Below, in pieces: positions 1-7,013 of a stretch of DNA of 64,000 bases (its first letter is position 1; the number at the start of each line of letters is the position of its first letter). This DNA is from Chthoniobacteraceae bacterium. GTDB taxonomy: Bacteria; Verrucomicrobiota; Verrucomicrobiia; Chthoniobacterales; Chthoniobacteraceae. Both the position numbers and the translations under genes were made by a program. A model generated the notes under the pieces. The model saw nothing but the letters and a program-made list of their open reading frames with translations, searched no databases and was not told the DNA's origin. The stretch spans positions 1-64,000 of the forward strand of contig CANJNZ010000008.1 of the NCBI GenBank assembly GCA_947476045.1, read 5' to 3'.

Positions 1-96
1 CCACCAACGCGCCGCGTTCCGCAATGGGGTCTTCTTCACTACAACGCCCAAACCCGCAGACCAACAGAGACGCCGCCCACGCACGGACGAAGCCCG

Positions 97-636
97 TCAG
101 AGAAAAGTTTTTTCCCGCGGACTGCGAACTGCGGAACTTGGGTTAAGATCCGACCAGTCGATCTCGCCATTCTGGATATTCCCCATTCGAAGGCATACGA
201 CCTCTCCGTTGTCTGAAGACTTGAGGGAGCTTCCATACTGAAAGTTGTCGCAGACCTCGGACAACTCCACCATCGGCCAGTCGGGGTGGATGGGGATGTG
301 GGGGCGGTAGTGGTCGAGGACGGCGCGGGCGCCGTTGATGACTTTCTGGTAGCCCTCGATCTCCGCCACGATCTCCTTCTGCACCTCCAGCGGCACAAAC
401 GGGATTTCAAGACGGGCAAAGACTTCTCGTGGCAGGTGCTTGATTCCGGCTCCGGCTGATTGGCTTTCTAGCTGCCCTCTTTCGGCGAACCATTGGAGGA
501 TGTGAACGAAGAAAACCGGCTCGAACGGCACTTTGAAGCGGACGCGATGCAGGGCCTTTTGAAATTTCAAGGCGGGCAGCCGCCCGTCCTCATACGGCAG
601 CCCTACCGGGCTCTCCGCCTTCACACACGAGGACAT
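97..636 (-). pseudogene. hsdS: Type I restriction specificity subunit (HsdS) remnant, frameshifted and truncated
   Basis: This frame continues the specificity part that begins at the end of the upstream hsdM ORF. It reads YEDGRLPALKFQKALHRVRF, the usual stretch after the GDVLVCEGGEPGRAAV motif of HsdS target-recognition domains. A central conserved region follows (LPREVFARLEIPFVPLEVQ, then a helix EIVAEIEGYQKVI). A second recognition domain starts at HPDWPMVELSEV but stops after about 50 residues in unrelated sequence (SSAVRSPREKTFL). HsdS normally has two complete recognition domains of about 150 residues each, so the second is truncated. The ATG at 636 is only the ORF-track start, and the real reading came from the preceding frame. 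DNA target choice by this system is probably lost. Confidence 0.75.
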
Positions 637-2236
637 CGCCAGGCCGCAGACTGAATTTCTCTAGCTCATCATCCTCGAAATACATTTCTGCCAAATCGTG
701 TGTGTCGATCCGGCCCCACTGGACATTCACGTTCCGCAGATAGGGCATCAGCCTGCCGGTGGTGTGCTTGGTTTTGTCGAGCATCTTGCCCAGTTGGATT
801 TCGGCGAGTTCACCCAAAGGCCTCATGGGAAATGAGTGGAGCTCGGCCACGCCCTCCCGATACCGCTCGCCGCTGAGGTTGTAGTCCCCATTGGCGGCGA
901 GCTTTTCTTTCGGCACGACGAGCCCCGTGTCGAATGGGATGTCTGTGATCGGTGGCAGACAATCCATGTCGTGACCCGTCCGCAGGTGGTTCAAATATTC
1001 GGCGAGTTCGGCCTGCACTTGCGGGAGGTCGTTTTTCTCGATGGCGCGGCGTTGGGCACCGAGGCCGAAGCCGTCGGCCTCCGCTTTGAAGAATGCGATG
1101 GTGTCGCTTTGCTTCGCGAGGGACTTGTCGAGAATGAGGATGCTGGTCTTCACCCCGGAGTAGGGATTGAAACAGCCCGCGGGGAGGGAGACGACGGCGA
1201 CGAGGGAGTTTTCGACGAGGAGCTTGCGCAGCTCTTTGTAGGCGGTCTGGCTCTGGAAGATGATGCCCTCGGGGACGATGATGGCGGCGCGTCCGGTGGG
1301 CGTAAGGTGCTCGGCCATGTAGTCCACGAAGAGGACTTCGCTGCGCTTGGCCTGGATGGAGAATCGCTTGTGGGGCTTGATGCCGCCTTTCGGTGACATG
1401 AAGGGCGGGTTGGCGAGGATGACGTCGGCGAATTCGTTCCAGCGCTCCTCGGAAGTGAGGCTGTCGTATTCGTAGATGTGGGGATCGGTGAAGCCGTGGA
1501 GGTAGAGGTTTACCAAGGAGAGGCGCACCATGTCCGGCGAGATGTCGTAGCCTTTGAAGTTTTTGGCGAGGCGGCCTTTTTCGTCGGGGGTGAGGGGTTT
1601 CACCGAGCGGTCCGACCGATTGGACGGATCTGACGGATCGTGCCTGCGCATGATGTGCTTGTAGGCGGAGATGAGGAAGCCGGCGGTGCCGCAGGCGGGG
1701 TCGAGGATCGTCTCGCCTTTCTGCGGGGCGAGGACCTCGACCATGAAATCAATGATGTGGCGCGGGGTGCGGAACTGGCCGGCATCGCCCTGCGAGCCAA
1801 GGACGCTGAGGAGATACTCGAAGGCATCGCCGAGGCGCTCACTGTGGTCGTAGCTGAACTCGTCGATGATCTTGAGGAAGGCCTTGAGCGTCTCGGGGTC
1901 GCGGTAAGGGAGGTAGGCGTTTTTGAAGATGTCGCGGAAGAGCGCGGGGATGCCGGGGTTTTCGGGCATCTTGGAAATGCCCTCGCCATAGAGGCCGAGC
2001 ATCTCGTGTCCGCCGAGGGAAGGGGCCATGAGCTTGGCCCAGCCGTAGCGGGCGTAGTCGCCGGTGAAGAACTTGCGCTTGCCGCCGAGTTCCTCGGCCT
2101 CGGCGTCCATGTCGTCCATGAACTTGTAGATGAGCGCGATGGTGATCTGCTCGACCTGGGATTTGGGGTCGGGGACCTTGCCGACGAGGATGTCGCGGGC
2201 GGTGTCGATGCGGCGTTTGGTGTCGGTGTCTAGCAT
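590..2236 (-). CDS. hsdM: Type I restriction-modification methyltransferase HsdM, fused to the start of HsdS
   Basis: N6-adenine methyltransferase subunit of a type I restriction-modification complex. The start MLDTDTKRRIDTARDIL (ATG at 2236) fits the family; the longer track ORF adds a non-homologous low-complexity leader. An HsdM N-terminal helical domain spans about residues 1-140. The SAM-binding motif DPACGTAGF is at about 179-187 and the catalytic NPPF at about 276-279. From about residue 469 the protein becomes an HsdS recognition domain (FPMRPLGELAEIQLGK to GEPGRAAV), so this is an M-S fusion. A TGA cuts it off exactly where the HsdS reading moves to another frame. A repeat-encoded PSDPSNRSDRS insert lies at about 200-211. 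Methylation would need an intact specificity part. Confidence 0.85.
   Translation of the reverse strand: MLDTDTKRRIDTARDILVGKVPDPKSQVEQITIALIYKFMDDMDAEAEELGGKRKFFTGDYARYGWAKLMAPSLGGHEMLGLYGEGISKMPENPGIPALFRDIFKNAYLPYRDPETLKAFLKIIDEFSYDHSERLGDAFEYLLSVLGSQGDAGQFRTPRHIIDFMVEVLAPQKGETILDPACGTAGFLISAYKHIMRRHDPSDPSNRSDRSVKPLTPDEKGRLAKNFKGYDISPDMVRLSLVNLYLHGFTDPHIYEYDSLTSEERWNEFADVILANPPFMSPKGGIKPHKRFSIQAKRSEVLFVDYMAEHLTPTGRAAIIVPEGIIFQSQTAYKELRKLLVENSLVAVVSLPAGCFNPYSGVKTSILILDKSLAKQSDTIAFFKAEADGFGLGAQRRAIEKNDLPQVQAELAEYLNHLRTGHDMDCLPPITDIPFDTGLVVPKEKLAANGDYNLSGERYREGVAELHSFPMRPLGELAEIQLGKMLDKTKHTTGRLMPYLRNVNVQWGRIDTHDLAEMYFEDDELEKFSLRPGDVLVCEGGEPGRAAV
1609..1644. repeat. 9-nt GATC-type tandem repeat array inside hsdM
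   Basis: Four consecutive 9-nt units: GGTCCGACC, GATTGGACG, GATCTGACG, GATCGTGCC. They encode the PSDPSNRSDRS insert of HsdM, in frame, just after the SAM-binding motif. Confidence 0.7.
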
Positions 2237-2246
2237 GAGTGATGAG

Positions 2247-2291
2247 GATTGGGCGGATCTGGTGGATCGGGCGGATCGGTCAGATCTGGAG
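2247..2291. repeat. 9-nt GATC-type tandem repeat array upstream of hsdM
   Basis: Five 9-nt units: GATTGGGCG, GATCTGGTG, GATCGGGCG, GATCGGTCA, GATCTGGAG. They span the junction between the end of the four-helix gene (stop at 2280-2282) and the hsdM start at 2236. Confidence 0.8.
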
Positions 2292-3041
2292 CGTGCCTTT
2301 GCAGTCGGGGTATTTGGTGCAGCCCCAGAATTGGATACCGGCGTTTTTGCCGGACTTGGCGGTGCGCAGCGCCATGAGGGCACCGCATTGGGGGCAGGTG
2401 GGTGGTTTCTGATCGGGCTGAGCAGACGGATCGGGCTGATCGGGCTGATCTTTTTTCCGCCGGTGGGCTAGGCGGGCGGTGGCGAGCTGCTCGCTGTAGC
2501 CGCCGCCTTCGACGAAGTCCTTCTCCAGTGCGGCAATTTGGCGGTCGAGGAGGAAGTTCGCTTGGTGGATCAGGCAAATGAGGGCGTTGGCGCGGATGGC
2601 GGGGTCGGCGTGGTCGAGCCAGCGGGCGTAGCGAGCGGCGCGCTGCTCATCGGTGAGATCGGACGGATCTGACGGATCGGACTGATCTTTCTGGAACGTG
2701 CGGGGCACGGCACGCACGGCTCTGGCCTCCGGGCAGTCGGGTGTCCACGCTTGGAGGCGGCGGTGGCGGAGGAAGTCTTCGTAGTCGAGGAGCAGTTCTT
2801 CGAGGCTTGCGCGGGCTACATTGAGAAGGCGCAACTCGGTTTGCGAAGAGGTCGCAGAGGCGCGACTGCCCTCAGCGATGTTTTGCCGACCGGAGCGCGC
2901 GGCCTGCACCATCTGGTCCACGGTGCGCGAACGGGGATCGAGGAACTTTTCGCAGAACCAAACCGTGGCGTCGTAGACGAGCGTTGCTGTCTGGAAACTG
3001 GCGGTGTCGCGATAGCCGCCGCTGGGCCGGAGTTTCTTCAT
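2280..3041 (-). CDS. Four-helix-bundle protein with C-terminal topoisomerase-type zinc finger
   Basis: 253 residues. The first ~120 residues match the four-helix-bundle family often found beside mobile or restriction genes (AARSGRQNIAEGSRA, then LRLLNVARASLEELLLDYEDFL). The C-terminus is a four-cysteine topoisomerase-like zinc ribbon (CPQCGALMALR to FWGCTKYPDC). The architecture matches what is called a four helix bundle suffix protein. Between the domains are two repeat-encoded linkers, DQSDPSDPSD and DQPDQPDPSAQPDQ. The start overlaps the hsdR stop by four bases (ATGA) and the gene lies between hsdR and hsdM, so it is co-transcribed with them. Its role in the system is unknown; nucleic-acid binding is inferred from the zinc ribbon. 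Confidence 0.75.
   Translation of the reverse strand: MKKLRPSGGYRDTASFQTATLVYDATVWFCEKFLDPRSRTVDQMVQAARSGRQNIAEGSRASATSSQTELRLLNVARASLEELLLDYEDFLRHRRLQAWTPDCPEARAVRAVPRTFQKDQSDPSDPSDLTDEQRAARYARWLDHADPAIRANALICLIHQANFLLDRQIAALEKDFVEGGGYSEQLATARLAHRRKKDQPDQPDPSAQPDQKPPTCPQCGALMALRTAKSGKNAGIQFWGCTKYPDCKGTLQI
2411..2450. repeat. 9-nt GATC-type tandem repeat array in the four-helix gene (zinc-finger linker)
   Basis: Units GATCGGGCT, GAGCAGACG, GATCGGGCT, GATCGGGCT and a terminal GATC. They encode DQPDQPDPSAQPDQ just before the zinc ribbon and keep the reading frame. Confidence 0.8.
2657..2692. repeat. 9-nt GATC-type tandem repeat array in the four-helix gene (middle linker)
   Basis: Units GATCGGACG, GATCTGACG, GATCGGACT, GATCTTTCT. 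They encode DQSDPSDPSD between the four-helix domain and the following helical segment. Confidence 0.8.
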
Positions 3042-5578
3042 GCGGCGAATTGGTTCAGGGAGACGTAGTCCTTGATGTATTCAGGGATGAGCGTGCGGTA
3101 TTTCGCGGGGACGGCTTTGAAGTCCTTCGTCGAGAAAACGGGGTTTGTGGCGAGGTCGGTGAGGTGACCCGACTCGATGATGTGCCGGATGGCGTCGCTG
3201 GTGGCGTAGGCCTTGAAGTAGGTCTTGATTGCGGAGATGGCCCCGGCCTCGTCGGGCTTGTAGTCGGCGACGAACTTGGAGAACTCCTCTTCGAGCAGGT
3301 CGTCCTTGGATTTGAAGCGCGGGATGAGGCCGAAAATCTTTTCGAGAATCTCGCGGAGAGTGAGGCGGCGATCTACGCCAGCGGCTTTCCGCAGCTTGTC
3401 GAGGGAGTAGAATTCGGACGGCTTGTCGAAAACTTCCTTGTTCACGTAGTCGATGACGCGGTCCCACTGGCCCGCCTCGACGCTGGCTGCGATGAAGTCG
3501 TTCTCGCGCACCCGCTCCTCAAACTTGTCGTAGAACATGCGGTCGATCTTCATGCCCTGCTCGCCGATGACCTCCACTTTCATCGTATCAATAATGTCGT
3601 CGCCCGTGTGGTCGTAGGTGCCGCCCGTGACAACTGGACCCTCGCCGCCGCCTTCACCGCCTTCCCCGCCTTCGGCTTTTAGTTTCGGGAGCTTGCGGAC
3701 TTCGTCGTATTTGAACTCCTTCTCGAAGTATTCGCAGTTGGCGAAAAAGTCGAAGAGCTTGAAGGAGGTCTTCTTCGGTTCTTTGACGCTCTCGCGGATC
3801 GTTTCGTCGAAGAGTTGCTCGCGGAAGTCGTGCTTCCGGGTGCCGCGGCCTTTGATCTGGATGAAGTCTGTGGGTGAAAAGATGGGGCGGAAGAGGCCGA
3901 GGTTCAGGAGGTCCGGGCAATCGTAGCCGGTGGTCATCATGCCGACGGTGACGCAGACGCGGGCTTTGCTGGTCTTGTAGGTGGGGATGAAATTGGCAGA
4001 GCCGAGCAGGTTGTTGTTGGTGAAATTGATGGTGTGCTGCTGGGCACCGTCCACCTGCGAGGTCACCTGCACGGCAAAGTCGGATTGGTATTTGCCGGGG
4101 AACATCCGGTCAGCCATCTCGTTGAAAATCTGCGCGAGCTTGCCTGCGTGATGCTGGCTTACAGCGAAGACGATGGACTTCCCAATCTCGCCGCTGACGG
4201 GGTCGCGCTGGGCATTTTCGAGAAAGGTTTTGCAGAAGAGCTGATTGGTGGCCTTGGAGAAGAAGCGCTTTTCAAACTGGCGCTGCTTGAAGGCCTCGTC
4301 GTGGTCGTCGCCTTCGTCGTCCTTGAACGAGACCACGAAACCCGAATCAGAAAGGAGCTGCGTGGTGACCGTGCTGCGGGCATCCACGACGGTGGGATTG
4401 ATGAGGAAGCCATCCTTCACGCCATCGAGCAGGGAGTAGCGGAAGGTGGGCTGGCCGTCGTCGCAGCCGAAGGTGCGGTAGGTGTCGAGCATGAGGCGGC
4501 GCTCGAACTCGCGCGGGTCTTTGGTGGTCGGCTTGTCTTTGTCGAACTTCTTGAGGTAGTCGAACGGCGTGGCGGTGAGGCCGAGTTTGTAGCCGATGAA
4601 GTAGTCGAACACGGCGCGGGCATTGCCGCCGATGGAGCGGTGCGCTTCGTCGGAGATGACGAGGTCGAAATCGGTGGGCGAAAAGAGCTGCTGGTATTTG
4701 TTGTTGAAGAGGAGCGACTGGACGGTGGTGACGACGACCTCAGCGTGACGCCAGTCGTCGCGATTCTCTTTGTAGATGACGCTCTTGTAGTCGTTCGCGA
4801 GGACCTTCTTGAAAGCCTTGAGCGCCTGGTCTTCGAGTTCCAGCCGGTCCACGAGGAAGAGGACGCGCCGGGCGTTGCCGGTGCGGAGGAAGAGCTTGAT
4901 GATGGCAGCGGCGGTAAGCGTCTTGCCCGTGCCGGTGGCCATTTCGAGGAGGAAGCGGTCGCCCCCTTTCTTCACGGTCTGCTGGATGGCGAAGATGGCT
5001 TTCTTTTGATACGCGCGGAGGAATCGCAGGCCGTTCACCTCGATGAAGCGGGCGCGTTCGCCTTCGTTCTTCCATGCGGCTTCCGTGGCGTAGCTCGGGC
5101 GCTGGGTGAGCACCACGTAGTCATCACCGACGACTTCCTCGATGAGGCGCTTGGGGTCTGGCGTGGTCTTCTGGTAGCCGGTGACGGAGGTCGGCGAGGG
5201 GAATGCCGTGATGACATACGGGTTGCCGCGTTCGAGGTCCCAGAAGTAATGCAGGTTACCGTTCGAGAGGATGACGAAGCGGCAATTCTGCGATTTGGCG
5301 TATTTGCGCGCCTGCTCCTTGCCGACGAGCGGGTTTTTGTCCTCGGCCTTGGCTTCAAGGACAATGAACGGGAAACTTTTTTCGTTGAGCAGCAGGAAGT
5401 CGATGAAGCCCTTGCTAGGCTTCTCGAAATTCTCACCGAGCGCGTCGAGGTCTTGCGTTTTCACCGTGACGCTGGGCTCAAGCTGGATGTTCGCCGGGCC
5501 TTTCGCGTCCGCGAAGAAGCGCCAACCAGCGTCTTCCAGCAGCTTGTTGATTTTGATGCGGGCGGCGGCTTCTTTCAT
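3038..5578 (-). CDS. hsdR: Type I restriction endonuclease/translocase subunit HsdR
   Basis: Restriction and DNA-translocation subunit, 846 residues from the ATG at 5578 (MKEAAARIKINKLLEDAGW); the track ORF start further upstream gives a non-homologous leader. The N-terminal nuclease domain has the PD-(D/E)XK pattern D60...E75-A-K77. Helicase motifs follow: Walker A MATGTGKT at about 213-220, DEAH at about 310-313 and an RGTRK motif in the second RecA lobe. The C-terminal region resembles the EcoEI-type HsdR C-terminal domain. Its length and motif set look intact. It is the first gene of the minus-strand RM operon. Cleavage activity requires the M and S subunits, and S is broken here, so HsdR is probably idle. 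Confidence 0.9.
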   Translation of the reverse strand: MKEAAARIKINKLLEDAGWRFFADAKGPANIQLEPSVTVKTQDLDALGENFEKPSKGFIDFLLLNEKSFPFIVLEAKAEDKNPLVGKEQARKYAKSQNCRFVILSNGNLHYFWDLERGNPYVITAFPSPTSVTGYQKTTPDPKRLIEEVVGDDYVVLTQRPSYATEAAWKNEGERARFIEVNGLRFLRAYQKKAIFAIQQTVKKGGDRFLLEMATGTGKTLTAAAIIKLFLRTGNARRVLFLVDRLELEDQALKAFKKVLANDYKSVIYKENRDDWRHAEVVVTTVQSLLFNNKYQQLFSPTDFDLVISDEAHRSIGGNARAVFDYFIGYKLGLTATPFDYLKKFDKDKPTTKDPREFERRLMLDTYRTFGCDDGQPTFRYSLLDGVKDGFLINPTVVDARSTVTTQLLSDSGFVVSFKDDEGDDHDEAFKQRQFEKRFFSKATNQLFCKTFLENAQRDPVSGEIGKSIVFAVSQHHAGKLAQIFNEMADRMFPGKYQSDFAVQVTSQVDGAQQHTINFTNNNLLGSANFIPTYKTSKARVCVTVGMMTTGYDCPDLLNLGLFRPIFSPTDFIQIKGRGTRKHDFREQLFDETIRESVKEPKKTSFKLFDFFANCEYFEKEFKYDEVRKLPKLKAEGGEGGEGGGEGPVVTGGTYDHTGDDIIDTMKVEVIGEQGMKIDRMFYDKFEERVRENDFIAASVEAGQWDRVIDYVNKEVFDKPSEFYSLDKLRKAAGVDRRLTLREILEKIFGLIPRFKSKDDLLEEEFSKFVADYKPDEAGAISAIKTYFKAYATSDAIRHIIESGHLTDLATNPVFSTKDFKAVPAKYRTLIPEYIKDYVSLNQFAA

Positions 5579-5770
5579 GCGGCGAGGGCGAGGACGCCGC
5601 GTTTGGCGTCGGTGGCTTTGCTTTTCGCGAGGAACCAGAGGCGAGGGAAAGTCGAATTGGAGAAGCAGGAAAGTTTCATCGAGCGAGCAGGAACGAGCAG
5701 AGCGGACGTTGAACGCGAGCGAGAAACCACGAAAGCGCGGGGAGGGCAAGAAGCGAAGCGTGCTTCGCTA

Positions 5771-5815
5771 TTTCGGATTGCGGATTGGGGACAGGGAATT
5801 TCGGATTGCGGATTG
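5771..5815. repeat. Direct repeat TTTCGGATTGCGGATTG (two copies)
   Basis: An identical 17-bp copy sits at 5771-5787 and at 5799-5815, each built from a shorter CGGATTG unit. A related 16-bp stretch GCGGATTGGGGACAGG occurs at 5780-5795 and again at 5933-5948. This resembles short intergenic repeat families and has no coding sense. Confidence 0.7.
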
Positions 5816-5990
5816 CAGATTGACTCAGTCTTGCGCCTTCGCCCTTCGGGCAGCCTTCGGCTGTCTGTTTGTGCCGCCCACCTCCGCCCACGGCACCATC
5901 TCCGCTGACGCTCCGATTCGCTCCGCTCGGCTGCGGATTGGGGACAGGCAGGCGGCGGGCGGCGGTAACGGGCATTGCGGATGGGGGCGG

Positions 5991-6086
5991 GTGACTGGCT
6001 GCGGTGTTTATCTGCCCAAGAGCAACCGTGTGTGGGGCTGGTTCCCAGGGACGACGGTGGGAGGCTACTTCGAACTCAAGCCCTAA
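5991..6086 (+). pseudogene. 3' remnant of a truncated plus-strand gene
   Basis: The reading VTGCGVYLPKSNRVWGWFPG to the stop at 6084-6086 has the composition of a real protein C-terminus: glycine/aromatic-rich, ending GGYFELKP. It is followed 28 bases later by a strong terminator, which a random ORF would not have. Upstream the frame dissolves into CGGATTG-type repeats, so the 5' part is missing. The family is not certain; it is reminiscent of the C-terminal strands of repeat-rich secreted proteins. Confidence 0.4.
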
Positions 6087-6114
6087 ACAGGCAAGGCAGC
6101 GCCCGATTTACCAG

Positions 6115-6150
6115 AGCCCGCTCCCGCAAAGGAGCGGGCTTTGTGTTTCT
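6115..6150 (+). terminator. Rho-independent-type terminator hairpin
   Basis: Perfect 10-bp stem AGCCCGCTCC (6115-6124) and GGAGCGGGCT (6131-6140), loop CGCAAA, followed by TTGTGTTTCT. It sits just after the gene remnant and isolates the respiratory operon from upstream transcription. Confidence 0.8.
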
Positions 6151-6210
6151 CACCGAAAGTTCTTTTTTCAATTCCAAATGGTCATGGCAAAAGCGCGTTT
6201 GTTTCATGCC

Positions 6211-6228
6211 TTGTGAAATTTTTCACAA
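6211..6228. promoter_or_regulatory. Rex-type redox operator (TTGTGAA-N4-TTCACAA)
   Basis: The 18-bp sequence TTGTGAAATTTTTCACAA is a perfect palindrome with arms TTGTGAA and TTCACAA around ATTT. It matches the known consensus of the NADH-sensing repressor Rex. It lies 110 bases upstream of actA, the first gene of the respiratory operon, and after the preceding terminator. A weak promoter candidate (TTGCAT at 6234 and a TAAATC-like -10 at 6258) starts just downstream, so a bound repressor could block it. The match is seen directly; binding by Rex and repression are inferred. No rex gene is in the window. Confidence 0.75.
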
Positions 6229-6338
6229 AGTCCTTGCATGGTTGGAAAGTTTTTTGGTAAATCGCAATTCTCCTTGCAAAAATTGCGTGTCCAAACCGCT
6301 TTGAAGATCGCCTTTCTCCACTTTCTGACCTGACGAAT

Positions 6339-7013
6339 ATGCCGCAGATATTTCCGCGCGGGGCGAATTTCGTCCCACTGAAAATCATACTCGTGCTTGC
6401 CACGCTCGGCATCGCTGCGCCTGCGGCGATGTGGTATTACTGGACGCCGAAATACACGAAGGTCGGCTATCAGCCCGCTCAGCCGATTCCATTTTCCCAC
6501 AAGGTGCACGCCGGGCAGCTCGGTCTGGACTGCCGCTATTGCCACAGCTTCGTGGAGACTGCGGCGCACTCGAATATCCCGGCGGCGCAAGTCTGCATGA
6601 ACTGCCACTCGCAGGTGCAGAAGGATAATCCGAAACTCGCGCCGCTGCGTGAGGCTTGGGCGACTGGCAAGCCGGTGGAGTGGGTGCAGATTCACAAGAC
6701 GCCGGATCACGCTTATTTCAATCACTCGGTGCACATCAACCGCGGCGTTTCGTGCGTGAGTTGCCACGGTCGCGTGGATCAAATGGATGTGGTGGTCCAG
6801 GATCAGTCGCTCTCCATGGACTGGTGCCTCACCTGCCACCGTGCGCCGGAGAATGCGCTACGTCCTTTGGATAAAGTGACGGACCTCGGCTGGCACGCGA
6901 CGCCGAAGGGCAAGGAATCAATCGAGCAGGCTCAGGAAAATCTGGGCAAAGAACTCCAAAAACAGCGGGGAGTAAATCCGCCTGTAAGCAATTGCGCTGG
7001 TTGTCACCGATGA
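6339..7013 (+). CDS. actA: Alternative complex III subunit A, pentaheme cytochrome c
   Basis: Electron-transfer subunit of ACIII, the quinol:cytochrome c oxidoreductase that replaces the bc1 complex. 224 residues with one N-terminal membrane anchor (about 13-33) and five CXXCH heme sites: CRYCH 65, CMNCH 86, CVSCH 139, CLTCH 163 and CAGCH near the C-terminus. This equals the heme count of ActA proteins. The heme domain faces the periplasm. It is the first gene of the operon, behind the Rex-like site, and its TGA overlaps the actB ATG (ATGA), indicating tight coupling. Confidence 0.9.
   Translation: MPQIFPRGANFVPLKIILVLATLGIAAPAAMWYYWTPKYTKVGYQPAQPIPFSHKVHAGQLGLDCRYCHSFVETAAHSNIPAAQVCMNCHSQVQKDNPKLAPLREAWATGKPVEWVQIHKTPDHAYFNHSVHINRGVSCVSCHGRVDQMDVVVQDQSLSMDWCLTCHRAPENALRPLDKVTDLGWHATPKGKESIEQAQENLGKELQKQRGVNPPVSNCAGCHR

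Larger units (their letters stand above)
5579..6338. other. Non-coding interval between the RM locus and the respiratory operon
   Basis: About 760 bases without an intact gene. From left to right it holds the presumed hsdR promoter region, a cluster of degenerate CGGATTG repeats, the 3' end of a truncated plus-strand gene, a strong hairpin terminator and a Rex-like palindrome, followed by the 5' region of actA. The plus-strand ORFs crossing 5.6-5.95 kb look like translated repeats and are not credible genes. Confidence 0.7.

Noticed and set aside
1609-2692. GATC repeats as a CRISPR array
   Set aside because: Units are 9 nt without spacers and lie in coding frame; no cas genes nearby.
1-5578. 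RM locus as BREX, DISARM or another defence island
   Set aside because: Only hsdR, hsdM/S parts and a four-helix protein are present; no PglZ, BrxC, DrmA or other markers.
4034-5908. 624-residue plus-strand ORF opposite hsdR
   Set aside because: It is the antisense shadow of hsdR (no homologous motifs, biased Glu/Val/Leu composition) and hsdR has complete nuclease and helicase motifs.
5591-5990. Overlapping small ORFs in the RM/ACIII gap
   Set aside because: Translations are of repeats (IRNPKFPVPNPQ-like) and have no family features; only the C-terminal tail before the terminator looks genuine.
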